From Epiperipatus broadwayi (Eukaryota > Onychophora > Udeonychophora > Euonychophora > Peripatidae), in the NCBI GenBank assembly GCA_028023455.1, contig JAQFVV010000111.1, forward strand, positions 3,703,443 through 3,767,442: a DNA stretch of 64,000 nt, given 5' to 3'. The notes below the pieces were generated by a model. That model saw only the letters and a program-made list of their open reading frames with translations. It had not been told where the DNA came from and made no database searches. A program made the position numbers and the translations under genes. Below, piece after piece: positions 14,173 through 26,183 of the stretch (within the stretch, counting starts at the first letter, position 1; the number at the start of each line of letters is the position of its first letter).

Positions 14173-14188
14173 TTTCATTTCACTTCAA
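14173..14188 (-). other. Possible polypurine tract
   Basis: Read on the minus strand, the bases immediately before the 3' LTR are purine-rich (GAAGTGAAATGAAA) with two T interruptions. This is the expected place for the plus-strand primer. The match is only moderate. Confidence 0.35.
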
Positions 14189-14442
14189 AAAAAAACAATG
14201 AAAAAAAATCTCTTTACTTATATGTGATACAGTCGCATAAGTGTACTCGACTAGTTGGTAGACTCTGGGAGAACAGCATGAGTGTGAATAATATCATCTG
14301 TACAAACTGCAAAATTATACATGTCTCATTGCGATCATTTTTTTAATATCTAGCTTATAATAAGGTCCATTAATCAAGTCTCATTTTCCCTATGGTCATG
14401 TCAGTCGGTCATCTGTATATATATCTGTCATTTAATGGTTGT

Positions 14443-14562
14443 CCTATTGTTTCCCTGGATCAGGTGGCACATATGGTTTTAACTTTTGATAATGGTCATA
14501 GTCTTGGTCTTTTCTGGTTGGTGTCAAGTTCTTATAGTCTATCGCAGTCAAAAACTCTATGG
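14443..14562 (-). pseudogene. Continuation of the Gag-like frame, shifted
   Basis: Beyond a run of eight T (minus strand, about 14587-14594) a different frame stays open to a stop at 14443-14445 and encodes about 37 further hydrophilic residues past the first stop. This suggests either a one-base length change in the homopolymer or -1 slippage there. The shifted peptide has no motif I recognise. Confidence 0.4.
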
Positions 14563-15066
14563 TCTTTTCTGCGACTGAATGCACAAAAAAAATTGTTTAA
14601 CATTATCTAAATGAGTGAGGGGGTTCCCTCCTGGGTCTTCTTTGAAAATTTGAGTCTGTATTGAGGATCCAGGAAATGGCATCTGTAAATTCCTCATACT
14701 AAGTTGAGGATTCATCATCTGTCCCATTTCTACTTTTGGTTTTATTTTACTAGTGGTCTGAACATCTTTTTCCCTTTCTGTATTTATATCAGCTTCTTCA
14801 ACCGTTTTTTGATTTGACTCATCTTCTCCACTGTCATCTTCTTTGCTATCCACAACTTCTTTTGGTGTGGTCTGATCATCTTCATCATCGATTTTTGGGG
14901 CTTCATAAGGATTTATTTCTTGCTGATGCTTTACATTCTCTGGGTTTGAGTTGGTTTGGATGCCTCGTTCTTCCTCAAGCCTTAAAATCCTTTCCATCAT
15001 CATCATCATTAGCTTCCTGTCTTCTCTCATTTCTCTGAGGATTGTATGTAAAGTGTCTCTTTCCAT
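14557..15066 (-). CDS. Gag-like protein remnant of the LTR element
   Basis: This frame encodes 169 residues from the Met at 15066. An in-frame Met 11 codons upstream is possible, but the residues between are hydrophobic and look untranslated. The N-terminal 40 residues are charged and helical in character (MERDTL, RKLMMMMM, LEEERG). Residues about 45-110 are rich in Glu, Asp and Lys, and the C-terminus carries Pro/Gly. This composition and position, first frame after a long leader downstream of the 5' LTR, fit the N-terminal part of a retroelement Gag. No CCHC zinc knuckle, protease motif or known homologue could be seen. Gag is therefore an inference from context. Confidence 0.45.
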   Translation of the reverse strand: MERDTLHTILREMREDRKLMMMMMERILRLEEERGIQTNSNPENVKHQQEINPYEAPKIDDEDDQTTPKEVVDSKEDDSGEDESNQKTVEEADINTEREKDVQTTSKIKPKVEMGQMMNPQLSMRNLQMPFPGSSIQTQIFKEDPGGNPLTHLDNVKQFFLCIQSQKRP

Positions 15067-15844
15067 TTTTGAAAATAAGTAAATAATATAAATTAACAAT
15101 GTGAATCACAAACTTATGGCACTTTTTTTCTGAATACTTAAATAATAACTTTTTTCTTTAGTACATTTAATTAGGTCTCTGACTACTGGTCCCATTGTCC
15201 CTATCTTCACTAGCTGCTGCATATTATTTCCCCAATCTATGTAATCTGCCTTTTTTAGTTTAGTTTTAGTTTACCTACGTTTTCTTGGTTAGCTCTTTCT
15301 ATTAATTCTTTGAATGAGACATGTATTTTATTTAAAAAAAACTATTAAAGATAAGAAACAAACATTACTCACTTTCCCTCTGTTCAACTGTTCTCCCATG
15401 TCTGAAAAAAGAAAACTATACAAATGATTAGTGATATACAAATATTTATACATATATATTAGCAGGTATTACAAGTAATTCTCTGTATTGGACACATTTG
15501 GTTTTTTTATTATTTAGACAACTGACCCACTACTGTGCTGACAATCAAATTTGCTGACAAATTTATTTATATGGGTGCCAGTGAGAAAAATGAGATCAAT
15601 AGGGCATGTGAAATAACCCATTGACCCCCAAACCACATATGATTGACTTAATTTTTGGTAAAACAATTTAATTGATGATGAGTATTTATTATTTAATAAC
15701 AACTGACGCGTTCCTGACCTGAGTTTAAATATAGGAATTCAAATATTATTTTCACTAAGCAGAGGCTTTCATACATACAAAAAAATGTCAAAATTAATAT
15801 TACACAAGACTTTTATTTGTTGATATCATTTTTAATCTTGCTAG

Positions 15845-16032
15845 CATGAAAGCGTGTCAACCATTTAAGCATTTTGCCAACTGCATCTGGCTGCTTGGTG
15901 TACACAAAAGGTCTTCACCTGCTTTGAGGTTACTCTAGAAATTATTGTCATTAAAGCGTATTGTCACACTGCATCGGACCGCTTGACAGATAATTCCCAG
16001 TTTGAAGGTCTTCACCTTGCTTTGAGGCTACT
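15845..16032. repeat. Imperfect ~105-bp tandem duplication in the LTR element leader
   Basis: Two units at about 15845-15935 and 15949-16032 share AAAGCGT, ACTGCATC, GGTCTTCACC and GCTTTGAGG in the same order. They lie in the roughly 1.57-kb untranslated leader between the 5' LTR and the Gag-like frame. This leader has no open frame that I would call. Packaging or regulatory repeats are possible but unproven. Confidence 0.6.
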
Positions 16033-16611
16033 AAAATATGGATCAAGCATTTAATATATGTGCTAGCAAGCAATACTTTGAAATTTAAAACTTTTAACAT
16101 GATATCATATTGGATATTTTTAATCTATAAGACTGAGATAAATCTAATTAATTTTGACACAGACAAAATATTTCATTTATTTTACCCCTTGCTTTGATTC
16201 TAGACTCTTACTACTTTTCTAACGATAATTTTCCTCTTCTTTACTGTCACGAACGCATATAACACAAACGTATAATATATATACTGACATAGTACACGTA
16301 TAATTAATTTATATATATTCTAAATCATTACTTTTATTTGAATAATTAATTCTGACTAACGAATCTTTTACTGAACGAACATTTAAAAAATAATCTTGAA
16401 AACATTTAATTATAAGAAAGAAAATTACAAAATGACATCTTAATTTATTAAATTTTCACATAACTTTTATCTTAAATATATACAACACTCTTTAAAACAT
16501 CGCTCTCTACTGAAACATTTAATTTATTGAGATCTCAATTGACTGAGTAACTAAGATCATAATTACTATCTCCAGGGTATGTGTGGGGTTTATTAATCGA
16601 AGCCCCAACGA

Positions 16612-16634
16612 TTGGGCAGCCAAAAACATAACCA
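16612..16634 (-). other. Possible primer binding site
   Basis: Read on the minus strand, the first bases after the 5' LTR are TGG, as expected where the 3' CCA of a tRNA primer would pair. A second TGG (TGGCTGCCCAATCG) begins 14 bases further in, and its plus strand ends GGGCAGCCA like a tRNA acceptor end. I cannot assign the tRNA. Confidence 0.35.
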
Positions 16635-19288
16635 TGTACCAGTCAAAAAATCCACCAAAAACCTGAACTCAAAGTTGGATCCAAACTCGGCTGAACCAAA
16701 CTGAATTCAAACCCAACTCAATTGCTCAGATTAGTAGAAATCTAAATCAACGGAACAGTGCCATGCACCAAGAAACTAGCTTAATGGTTGGTGAGGATCA
16801 GAGACCCCTGAACTGACATTAATATCTGATAATAAACTAACTAAAATAATTTTAAATCGAATCATATGTATATGTTCGGGTTGCCAACACAGACAGCGAG
16901 TATTAACATTAAAATAATTATGAAAAGAATTAAGAACTAAGAAACCAAGTGTGTTTAGAAAATATTTAATAATAATAATTTGTTTTGTTTGAATTTTAAA
17001 TAATGATTATATTAATCACCTCTAGCCTTTAACAAAGTTTATAATTATAATAAGAGTGGCGGTTCCTATTATATGCCAATGAGTATTACGCAATATTTGA
17101 AAGTCTGAATATTCTATGTCTATGCCTCCCCCAACAAGAAAATAAAGGCAGATAAAGGTATTCATTAGTAAAGGAAATTATTACTCTAATTTTATACGAA
17201 AGAATGTGATATTTATTTTCACATTCGCAAATCCATTCATGAAGAGCAAGATACGTATTTTAGGGCATAACTTTAATCTTTATTGGAAAACTTATTTAAT
17301 TAAATATAACTGAGAATTTGTTGGACTTTAATTTAAATCACTTCATCACAAATTATGAGCATCAGAGCGGGCTTTACTGGAACAGAGAGGTAATGGTGCT
17401 GACGAATTATGAGCTATAAAGTGAAATTGAAAGATGATAGCTAGTCGATAATCGAAGTCCTATGGTGGCTTGCATCTGACAAGTCTTATGCCCTTTGACT
17501 AATATGAACAGGAGAGGAAGTGCTTTCTTCCTCGATAATTTAAAATAACAGAAATATTATCACCGACCAGCCTAACGGAGCGGAAGATTGCCCTACGTCA
17601 GCAACGTTCGAAGATGATGACTTGATAGTCATCATTTGAATAATAAAACCCATATAGAATGCTCTACAGGATGACTTGATCAATTAATTAAAGTCAAACG
17701 AGCTTTTAATGAAAACTATTTTAAAGTATTTGTAAATCATATTAATTATGCCCAAATCATTGTGCCCTTCCTGAATCTTAATAGCAAGTAACAAAAATTT
17801 GAATTAGAATATATTTGATTCCTTTATCGGCCCTTTTGCAATAAAAACATTTTAAGATTATATTTGAATAAATAAATATTAGTGAAATGAGAAAATAGCG
17901 ATGGCATAGATTAGAAACGGAGCTAATAATTTATTATTAGCCAATTATAAAAATAACACATCATTTAATAATTTCTTTTGACTCGATGATTGATCGAACT
18001 GTATAAATCTAGTTCTAATGGGCTGAGAATTAACTATCAGAATTAATATTATATTTTGCAGAAGGCAAATGGAACAAAGGAACTCATCGAGTTGAAGAAT
18101 TATTGGCATATAATTAAAAATAAACAACATTAATAAATTACACAAAATATATATATAATATAGTAAATGAACCACCATCGTGAGAAAGGAAAGTTAAATT
18201 TAAAGACTAGAAGTTGAGAGAATTACGATATAATAGCATAAATAAAAGTAAGTTTACAAAGAGATTATTACACAGAGATTATTACATTTATAGAATGAAA
18301 AGAGCTCTTAAAGGGAGTGTAAAGTAAAGTTCGGAACTGGCCAGAAAGTTTAAGGTTCATTATGGAAATATATTACCCATTTCTTCCGGGCTGGATCCTT
18401 AGGTTACATGTCCGAGTTGGTAAAAATGTAGGCATGCATTTAGTTGATTACTTGAACAGCATTTTATTTGATTTTGGCAGCATGATTTGTCTGGAAAGAA
18501 TTTAGCAGCTCCATTGAAGATTTTCAGGGGACTTCAGGAACCGATAGCCAGATTCCTGATGTTTAGCCCCTTACCATGATCGAAACACTATTTAAAATGC
18601 ACAGAGTTTACTGCACTTCTCTACAACAAAGAAGGTTTTTTCTCCAAACTTTTCAGAGCTATATATACTGTCCTCTGATGCCTTCAGGCTAGTGCTTCTT
18701 TCATTATCAATGTTTTTAGATTTACTGGTTGTTTTTAGATACATTCCTTCGATAAGGCTTTCAAACTCATTAACTTGAATTCATTTTCTAATTAGAAAAT
18801 GAATTCTTAAAATCAGAAAATGATTTTAATTAGGAAATCCTTATCTTTTTTTCTAATTAATAAAACTTTAACTGTTGTTTTTGGAAAGGGAAAATCTGAA
18901 AGCTTATCGAAAGAATGTAGCTTTTAATCATTAAAACTTTAACAAATTATTTAAAAGTAAAAAACAAATATTCCCGACGCAATGAAACTTTCGAACAATT
19001 ATATATATTTAAATATTTACAAATATATACACACAATCCACGCAGTTGTAATATATATAAATTCATGAATAATTTTATCATGAATTTATTAATAGAATTG
19101 ATCAATTTAAATCTGAAAGAATTAATTTTAATACGCATTTATAAAATAAGTTTTCTTTATGGAAATTAGCATGGATTGAACATATAAAGTCCCATTGCAT
19201 CGAAAATTTAAGGTTAGTACTAGGGTTTGAAGTGGTCTTATGGCTAGATGTCATGAAGCTAGGATCGAACTCAGATCTGACTGCTTCA
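16635..19288 (-). repeat. 5' LTR of the LTR element (right copy)
   Basis: This 2654-bp repeat is the partner of 11525-14172, with the same TG start and CA end on the plus strand. Small indels distinguish the copies. Open frames inside (17945-18178, 18947-19138) are A+T-rich chance frames and are not preserved as coding in the other copy. Confidence 0.8.
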
Positions 19289-20753
19289 ATAAATCATGTT
19301 AGCAAATGATCTTAATTTTTATATTTTCTAAAAAAAAAATTCCAGTTTTAAATTTTTTTCCATATTTCTTCAGAAAGAAATATCTTAGTGTTCCAAAATA
19401 ATTGCTCGGTCAAATTTAAAGGTTTTTCTTGTCAAAAGCATTTTTCCATCATATTTTAAATAAGTTTTCTTAATAAAAATATTTTATATCATTTTACTTT
19501 CCAATTTTGCTGAAATTCTTTATATTTTCTCGGTGAAGTTCTTTTTATGAAATTCAGTCATAAATTAATATGACTCTTAGCACAAGCAAAATTATATGCT
19601 TTATACGATAATAACACTTGAATATTTCCATCAATCCTTCTATATTTAGTGACAACTTTTCCATGTTTAAGTTAATGATAAATTGAACAAAGCAGATTGG
19701 CAAGTAAGGAACTACTTATTTTTTAGCCTCACATTGCTATACTATGACTTTATAATAATAGATTACTGTACCTTTAAAAAATTGAAGTTAAATAAAATTG
19801 ACTATTATGCTACTAATTGCTTTACCAAAGTTGTAGAAATATTGACAATGGTATAACAGCTGTTTTATATCTCCCAAATTACACATTTTCATTGGTCAAT
19901 TTCAACAATGCTGACCTCAACAACCTGGACCACAAATGCCAGATTACAGCTAAAACTAATAATAATTTATTACATATTTATTTTTATCATATTATTCAAT
20001 TCTTAATTAATTTTCATATTTTATTAACACTTAATAAATACTTTAAAATAGTTTTAAAAATCACATTTCAATATTACCATTTCTACCTTTATTTTAAACC
20101 TAATGTATTAATTTTCAACACAAAACACAAATCTAATTTTATCTATCATATTTATTTTTAAAATCTAATCTAATATTTATAACAGATAATATTATTTTAT
20201 TGTCAAGCACAGGTGTGAATATTACACATCATGTGATTTATAAAACTAAAAGAGATGCTAATAATTTAAATGAAACTAAATAAATAATTTAATTTATAAA
20301 AGTATTACATAAAATAATATTATAGCAAAATTTTAAAATAATTATTTTAATATTATGAAATCGAAAATACACTTTACTCACTGCACTATTACTTTTAATT
20401 AAAGGATTTTAAAATATAACTATTAAATACAATTAGTATTATTAAATAATCTATTTGTTTAACTTTAAAGCATTACTTTTAAAATTTACCTTAATAATTT
20501 ATTTATAAGACTTATTAAATCAGTATTTCCTATGGCCAGTTGTCCAACCATACAATCTTATAATGATTTTTAGTTAACTGTTTTCTTAGAAATACCAACA
20601 TAATATCATACATCAATTATTTTACTTGCCTTAACTAAATTATCCAAAGATCATCAACACATAATCTATATCATCTCTTGCCTAACTTTAAAATTTAAAA
20701 TTTTCCAGTAAATTGATAGAAATAATCCATTCTGACCTAAACAAAAGGGTACA
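19289..20753 (-). repeat. IR-A right arm, outer part
   Basis: It continues the arm interrupted at 11524 and pairs with about 3297-4790 on the left. The outer end, read on the minus strand, is TATTGTACCCTTTTGTTTAGG next to (TA)n. The 114-codon frame at 19817-20161 overlaps the arm, is Asn/Ile/Tyr-rich and has no counterpart in the left arm, so I reject it as a gene. Confidence 0.75.
19872..19905 (-). promoter_or_regulatory. CCAAT plus TATA block in IR-A right arm
   Basis: On the minus strand ATTGACCAATGAAAATG is followed by GATATAAAAC and AGCTG. It is the counterpart of the left-arm block at 4219-4262 and lies 858 bases in from its terminus. Retention of both boxes in diverged arms is the argument for function. 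Confidence 0.45.
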
Positions 20754-22003
20754 ATATATATATATAATGTTTTCACATTCTGTTATTGTAAATATAAATG
20801 TAAAATAATACTCTGCAAAAAATTACTGTTCTCAGCAGATTGACCATGAATACGAAGTGAAAATGTCAAAAGTATACTTGGTACAATAAATGTTGTTAAA
20901 ATTTTATATTTTCTGGAAAATAAATTTATTTGGAAAATTGCAAATTTTCATTTTTACACTTCTACATTTCGCTTGTGTGAAGAGATTCTTAGATAAATAT
21001 ATTGAGGTAGGATTTCAGTAATAAAACTATATATTACATCAATGCTATGTTTAATTAATAATCTTTTATACAATTTCTATGAGGCAGTATGTCTTCTAAT
21101 ATCTAGAAAAGAAAGGTAATAAAAGATTTGAATGTGTCAATAATAATTTTTATCATAATATATAATTGTGAGCAAATATTAATGTTGACAATATCTTCAA
21201 AAGAAGTGCAATATTTACCACTAGATAATGCTGATGTTAAATAAATACAAATCATTTGTATCACAACTTTAAGTAGGGGTAGCCACTTGTTCTAAGGAGA
21301 TTGTATCTTTGATATAATAGTCAAGCACTTTACAATCCAAGATTACTTCTATGTAGCAAATGATAAAATTTTATTTTAGTTTATTATTATCACAGAGAAT
21401 TATATTCCAATTACAAAAAAAATCATTATTGAGATAAAATGTTAAGTATTCAGTTCCTGGAAAAAATGCTTTTGTGAAGTTAAAAAATTATTATCAGCAC
21501 AAATGAACTTTTTGCATTCTGTTTCTTGAAATTAACTGATAAATATATTAAATAACTTAGGTAAGAGAACTGAATCCTTTAGAAAGATACCATTGATGCT
21601 GTTTTTTATTTAAAAATAATCATAGCCATCTATATAAAAACTTGAATAATTGTTTTTTAAAGGACCATAGATGTACTTGAAGATCAATATCTTTTAAGTC
21701 TTTCATAACCAATTAAATGTACATTTAAACATGTTTTTAATATAAAGTTTTTTTTTACTTTTTCAAAATTATTAAAGTTATGAGAAATTAACATATTATA
21801 TTATTGGCAATTCAATTAGATGCATACTTATTTTTGAGAAAAAAAAAATAAATGCACCAGATTATACTTAAAACATTACTTTATTAGCACATGAAACAAA
21901 AATTTTGATCATTCCTATTTATATGCATTAAAATATTAATCATTAACATTTTTTTATTAGTTATTAAGCATCTATTTATATAGCATGATCTTTATAATTG
22001 TAA
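20754..22003. other. Unassigned spacer between IR-A and IR-B
   Basis: A+T-rich sequence after a short (TA)n. No gene, tRNA-like box or repeat pair was found. Confidence 0.55.
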
Positions 22004-22158
22004 TACATTAAATATCAGCCTTTTCCTATTGTACATGCGCTTTTACGAGTGTTAAATAATAAATGAATACTTTATATTGGCAGTGAAAGTATTCATTTAT
22101 TATTTAACACTCGTAAAAGTGCATGTACAATAGCTGTAAAAGGCTGATATTTAATGTA
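22004..22158. repeat. Hairpin element, ~70-bp arms
   Basis: Left arm 22004-22073 and right arm 22086-22158 are nearly perfect reverse complements. Shared words include ACATTAAATATCAGCC, TTTTACGAGTGTTAAATAA and GAATACTTT. The loop is about 12 bases. The low mismatch count suggests a young MITE-like fold-back insertion or a strongly folding RNA. No target duplication could be fixed. Confidence 0.8.
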
Positions 22159-22348
22159 TTTATTAGTTATTGTATATATACTTTAAATTCACAATTAATT
22201 AATGTAGATTATAATTAATAATTAACTCTAATTAAGAAAAGTTAGATAAGATCAGAAATAATATAGGTAATCAAATTAATTTATTGCATTTCTGAATGTC
22301 ACTTCATAACCTTGTAAGATATTAATAAAATAATAAAACACTGCTTTT

Positions 22349-22355
<7 letters not shown>

Positions 22356-22436
<81 letters not shown>
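22356..22436. repeat. (TA)n microsatellite
   Basis: About 40 uninterrupted TA units, directly followed by the purine-rich tract at 22437. Confidence 0.95.
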
Positions 22437-22439
<3 letters not shown>

Positions 22440-22562
22440 AAAGAGATAGAGGATTATATAGGAGGTAAGAGAGGTTAGGGAGGGAAGAGAATTGAGTGTG
22501 GTATAGAAAAAAGGGGGTGGTAGGGGTTGGGGTAGATCAGAAAAGAAAAGGGGAGGGGGGAA
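22437..22562. other. Purine-rich tract with G-runs
   Basis: About 125 bases are almost all purine on the plus strand, with G-runs of 4-6 (GGGGGTGGTAGGGGTTGGGG at 22513-22532, then GGGGAGGGGGG ending at 22560). This is unlike anything else in this A+T-rich window. G-quadruplex or triplex formation is possible. Because it directly follows a long TA run, a sequencing or consensus artefact is a serious alternative. Confidence 0.6.
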
Positions 22563-22573
22563 TATATATATAT

Positions 22574-25500
22574 TGTACTTTTTTTATTGGTACATCTTAT
22601 CCTAAAAATGAAATTGGGAATAGACTATATTATATACAATTTTAAATTTTATAAAACAAAATTTTAAAAAATAATATCCACTTATTAAATTGTGAAAAAT
22701 AACAGTATTTTGATTATCTTAGGATTTGAATTTAAATAATTTAAACTAGTATAAAAACTAAATTTTGTTAAGATATTTATTTTTAAAGGTATCTAAATGT
22801 TAAAATAAAAAAAACTATAAGTTAATAATATTTCATAATAAAGAATCATTTGATAATAATTAAAATAAGAGAATTTAAACCAAATTTGATAAAGGGAAAT
22901 ATGCATTATATAGATGAATTATGTCTCTGCACATTTGGGATTATGTTATCAATAACTGTTTCCAGTAAAATCTCAAGATAATTTTTAAAATAAGTGAGTA
23001 ACTTTCATTTTCTGAATTTTGTGATTAGAAGTTCATAGGATTAATTTTGAATTTAATCTGTATAAACAAAATATAATGAAAATTATTTAAATTGTATTTT
23101 ATTCAGTTCCTAAAAGGTATTGTTTTTTACTGCTAATATTTTTTAAAAATAATAATAATATTTGTTTTTAAAAATAGTTAAGCTAAAAGCAAGTCATTAA
23201 ATATTCAGAATCAAAGAAAGGAGAGAATTAACCAATGAAAATGCACAATTTAAAGTAGATGAACAAGCAGATGATATTTTGTTGAAAAAATTTGTTTTGG
23301 AGGTAAGAAATCAGTTACAGATTGAAAAATATAAACCAAGTAACTGAGTTTTATATTGTTAAAAAAATTTGCTAAAGTTTTTAAACCTTATCACTATTAT
23401 TTAAAAAAAACCCAAGTAATTAAAAATGATTAATTTAAGGACTTTAAATTTTATAGTGACAAGTTTTCAGTAAGATGAACAAAAAAAATATTTGCTGGCT
23501 AAGTGACTAGAATATTTTAAAATTATTATATTAAAAAAATAATAAACCAATGGAAGAAAAAATGTATATGTGTACCAATGTTTTACTAAGACATATCAAA
23601 ACAGGAGGAACAAACTGTAAGTAATATATTAATATGTAATTGTAGGATTATGCAGGATCAAATATGTAGACCTTTTAAATGTCAACATATTTATGGAAGA
23701 CTAAAATGGAATAAATACATAAATAATAGTCAAATTAGTTGTGACAAAGCTAAAGATATGATTATCAAGATAATTGAAATTAAGTTAAAAATAAACCTGA
23801 ATGGAAATATTTGTGTTTAAAAAGCGCATTTAATATTCAAATGTAAATCTCTAAATAAAAATTTTGTGATTTAAAAACAGTTTAAACAGATTATCATTAG
23901 TGAACCTAACTTTTAAGTATAAGGAAAACTTTTATTATAAACTATAGATAGGGTTGAATGGAAAAGGAAAATGCTGGCTAAGGATTATATTTATAAAGAA
24001 AAAATTATAGTGGTCTACTGGGAAATTGAAATATTTAATTATTAGTACCAGCAATGAAAAAAAAAATCAATAATTAAAGGAAGAAAAAAGTACATTGTGA
24101 TCAGTAACCTTAGCTTCTAGGGAAATGTAAGCTATGTTGAAAATAATTTCATTTTTATTATATTTAAGAAGAAGGTGCAATATTTGATCTTATGTGCAAT
24201 ATGTGGATATTACTAAGGAATATATTGAAAATAATATAAAGATCAGTATTATCAATGGGAAATGGAGCTAAATAAAATATATCACATTGGTTAAAAATAA
24301 CCTGTGATCTTGAAAAAAGAGATGTAAACTTGGTAGGTAACATGAGATTGTTAAAATTCCATAGTTTTACTAGTATTCAGATAAATATAAAAGGAAGACA
24401 AGGGATAAAAGATTGGTATGTGAGCAATTGGAAGCATGAAAAGGGAGGAAGAATTGAGATATTATTAATAAAATTTATGTATTTTTTTTGATAAACTTGT
24501 ATGTTCAAAAGAAGAGAAAATGGGCAATGTAATGTTTGTATATGGGGGGATAAATCACATAATTTGTTTATATATGCTATTAATTGTACAAAGTTTTATT
24601 TGATTGCATGCCACTAAACTATTAGAATAAATATCTATATGTCATGAGCAAGTAAATTACACAAACATAAATAGTAAAAAAAGTTATTAGAAGAAGGGGT
24701 GTGTGTTGTGTTCCAATATAATATTAAATAACAAATGATATTTAAAATTTGATCTGATGTTGAATTATTAATTCTGTAATAGTATTATAATATAGTTTGA
24801 GAATTTTAATTTATAAGTCTTCATGAGCAGTATTTATAATGCAGCCATAAGACAAATAGAAATTTGAAATCAAAAAGTATGACAAATTATTAGATTACAA
24901 TAAGATATTTTTTTTATTCCATGCAGTTAGCACTAGAGAGTGGCTTACATACATTCAGAAAATATTCTGAATGGTAAATAAAGATTAGTGAAGGAAGAGA
25001 TAAATATTCAGATTGAATATGACAAAGGATAAAAGGTATTTATTATAGTTTTATGACATTGTTGAGTGATAAACCCATAAGAAAATTAGATAAGGTAATG
25101 TGAGAAATCAAATTGCTAATATCATAAAATAAACACAGATAAAATGTAATAGGTCATAATGTTATAATAAGATTATTTTACTTAAGACTAAAATATCAAT
25201 CTATGTTTTTTGTTTAATTTTTGTAACAATTTATGAAGTGTAATTAATGAAAAAAAAAAGGGGGTATTAAAAAGAGATTGATTGTTTAAGACACATTATT
25301 TGATAGTACAAGTAGTAAAATTCAATAATGCATAATATTTGATTGTATTATCAAAATTTTTTATTTAGAAGAGCTCATTGCAAGGAAGGTGAATATAAAT
25401 GTTTAATTCTTTTAAGTATATTATTATATTATTGTTGTATAAATTTTTCGTTTTATGTTAATTTATTTATTAATTTTATTGCATTGTTAAACTTTGTATA

Positions 25501-25760
25501 TAAGATGTTATTAAAATTAAGGTTTTAAGGTTACACTAAATGTCTAAGGTTGCATTTCATTTGTGGGAAATCATCATCACTACCCATCATCAGAGAGTAT
25601 TAATTGTCATATGCATATTAAACAAAAACTTGATTTGAAATTTTGAAGAAAAATTAATCTAATATAAGACATGCTATCATAATTATCTGGAGTAAATACT
25701 CATTAAATTGAATCTTAAATTATTGCAAACTGCCTAGATCACATTAGACACCACTCAAAT
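22574..25760 (+). repeat. IR-B left arm
   Basis: The arm runs from the (TA)n-flanked terminus to about 25760 (GCAAACTGCC...), where it meets the unpaired centre. It has a CCAAT block at 23226-23255. It contains short poly-A and poly-T runs and one 61-codon frame (25343-25528) that is hydrophobic and not conserved in the other arm. Confidence 0.7.
23226..23255 (+). promoter_or_regulatory. CCAAT block in IR-B left arm
   Basis: AATTAACCAATGAAAATG followed by CACAATTT matches the IR-A right-arm block almost base for base, and lies 658 bases in from the terminus. No clear TATA box follows in this arm. Confidence 0.4.
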
Positions 25761-26183
25761 ATATTGCAAATGTAGTAAAGTATATTTATTATTAAGAAAT
25801 CATGTTAGGAATTAGTTTTTATTTAAAGTTTGACGTGATGAGACGATGAGACCATTTAAATAACATAGTGATTTATTATTCAACAGTAGAAAAGATAACA
25901 TATAATACTGATATAGTTTTAATTATAGAGAAATGTAATGATCCATCTCTAAACTGACACATTACCTATAGAGTTAAGTAAAATCCCATTTGATATTTTA
26001 TAGGTGTCATAAATAGGTAATGAAAATCAATGATAATCCTGAGATCTCCTTAGAATAATATTGTTATTATGGTTATTTTTAATGATAGTGTTTTTAATGA
26101 AGAAAAGACTTATAACCTTAATCTATAATTAAAATTATATTACTACTTTATCTTTATGTTCTCTACTATTTAATAATAAATAA
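25761..26183. other. Unpaired left part of the IR-B centre
   Basis: A+T-rich, no gene or repeat recognised. It separates the left arm from the hairpin MITE. Confidence 0.5.

Larger units (their letters stand above)
11525..19288 (-). mobile_element. LTR retrotransposon with 2.65-kb LTRs, non-autonomous
   Basis: Two near-identical direct repeats (11525-14172 and 16635-19288) flank a 2.46-kb internal region. Each repeat starts TGTACCAGTC and ends GACTGCTTCA, giving the TG...CA ends and short imperfect terminal inversion of retrotransposon LTRs. A 4-bp ATAA duplication flanks the whole. The only coding remnant is a Gag-like frame on the minus strand, so the element reads right to left. No protease, reverse transcriptase, RNase H or integrase motif was found. 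The internal region is shorter than one LTR. It lies inside the right arm of IR-A. Confidence 0.8.
3297..20753. repeat. Giant inverted repeat IR-A (whole structure)
   Basis: The sequence running inward from 3297 is matched by the reverse complement running inward from 20753. Checked pairs: 3297-3840 with 20753-20200; 4190-4310 with 19965-19830; 4430-4690 with 19705-19440; 4860-4990 with 11490-11350; 5150-5345 with 11150-10905; 5980-6240 with 10270-9945; 7010-7090 with 9240-9130. Subtracting the LTR element at 11525-19288 makes both arms about 4.4-4.7 kb. Divergence is about 20-25% by eye. No transposase or other ORF is seen in either arm. It could be one fold-back element or two copies of one long repeat inserted head to head. 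Confidence 0.8.

Noticed and set aside
14814-15038. 74-codon Leu/His-rich frame on the plus strand
   Set aside because: Antisense shadow of the Gag-like frame.
19817-20161. 114-codon open frame on the plus strand
   Set aside because: It lies in the right arm of IR-A, is rich in Asn, Ile, Tyr and Phe like any A+T-rich chance frame, and is not preserved in the left arm.
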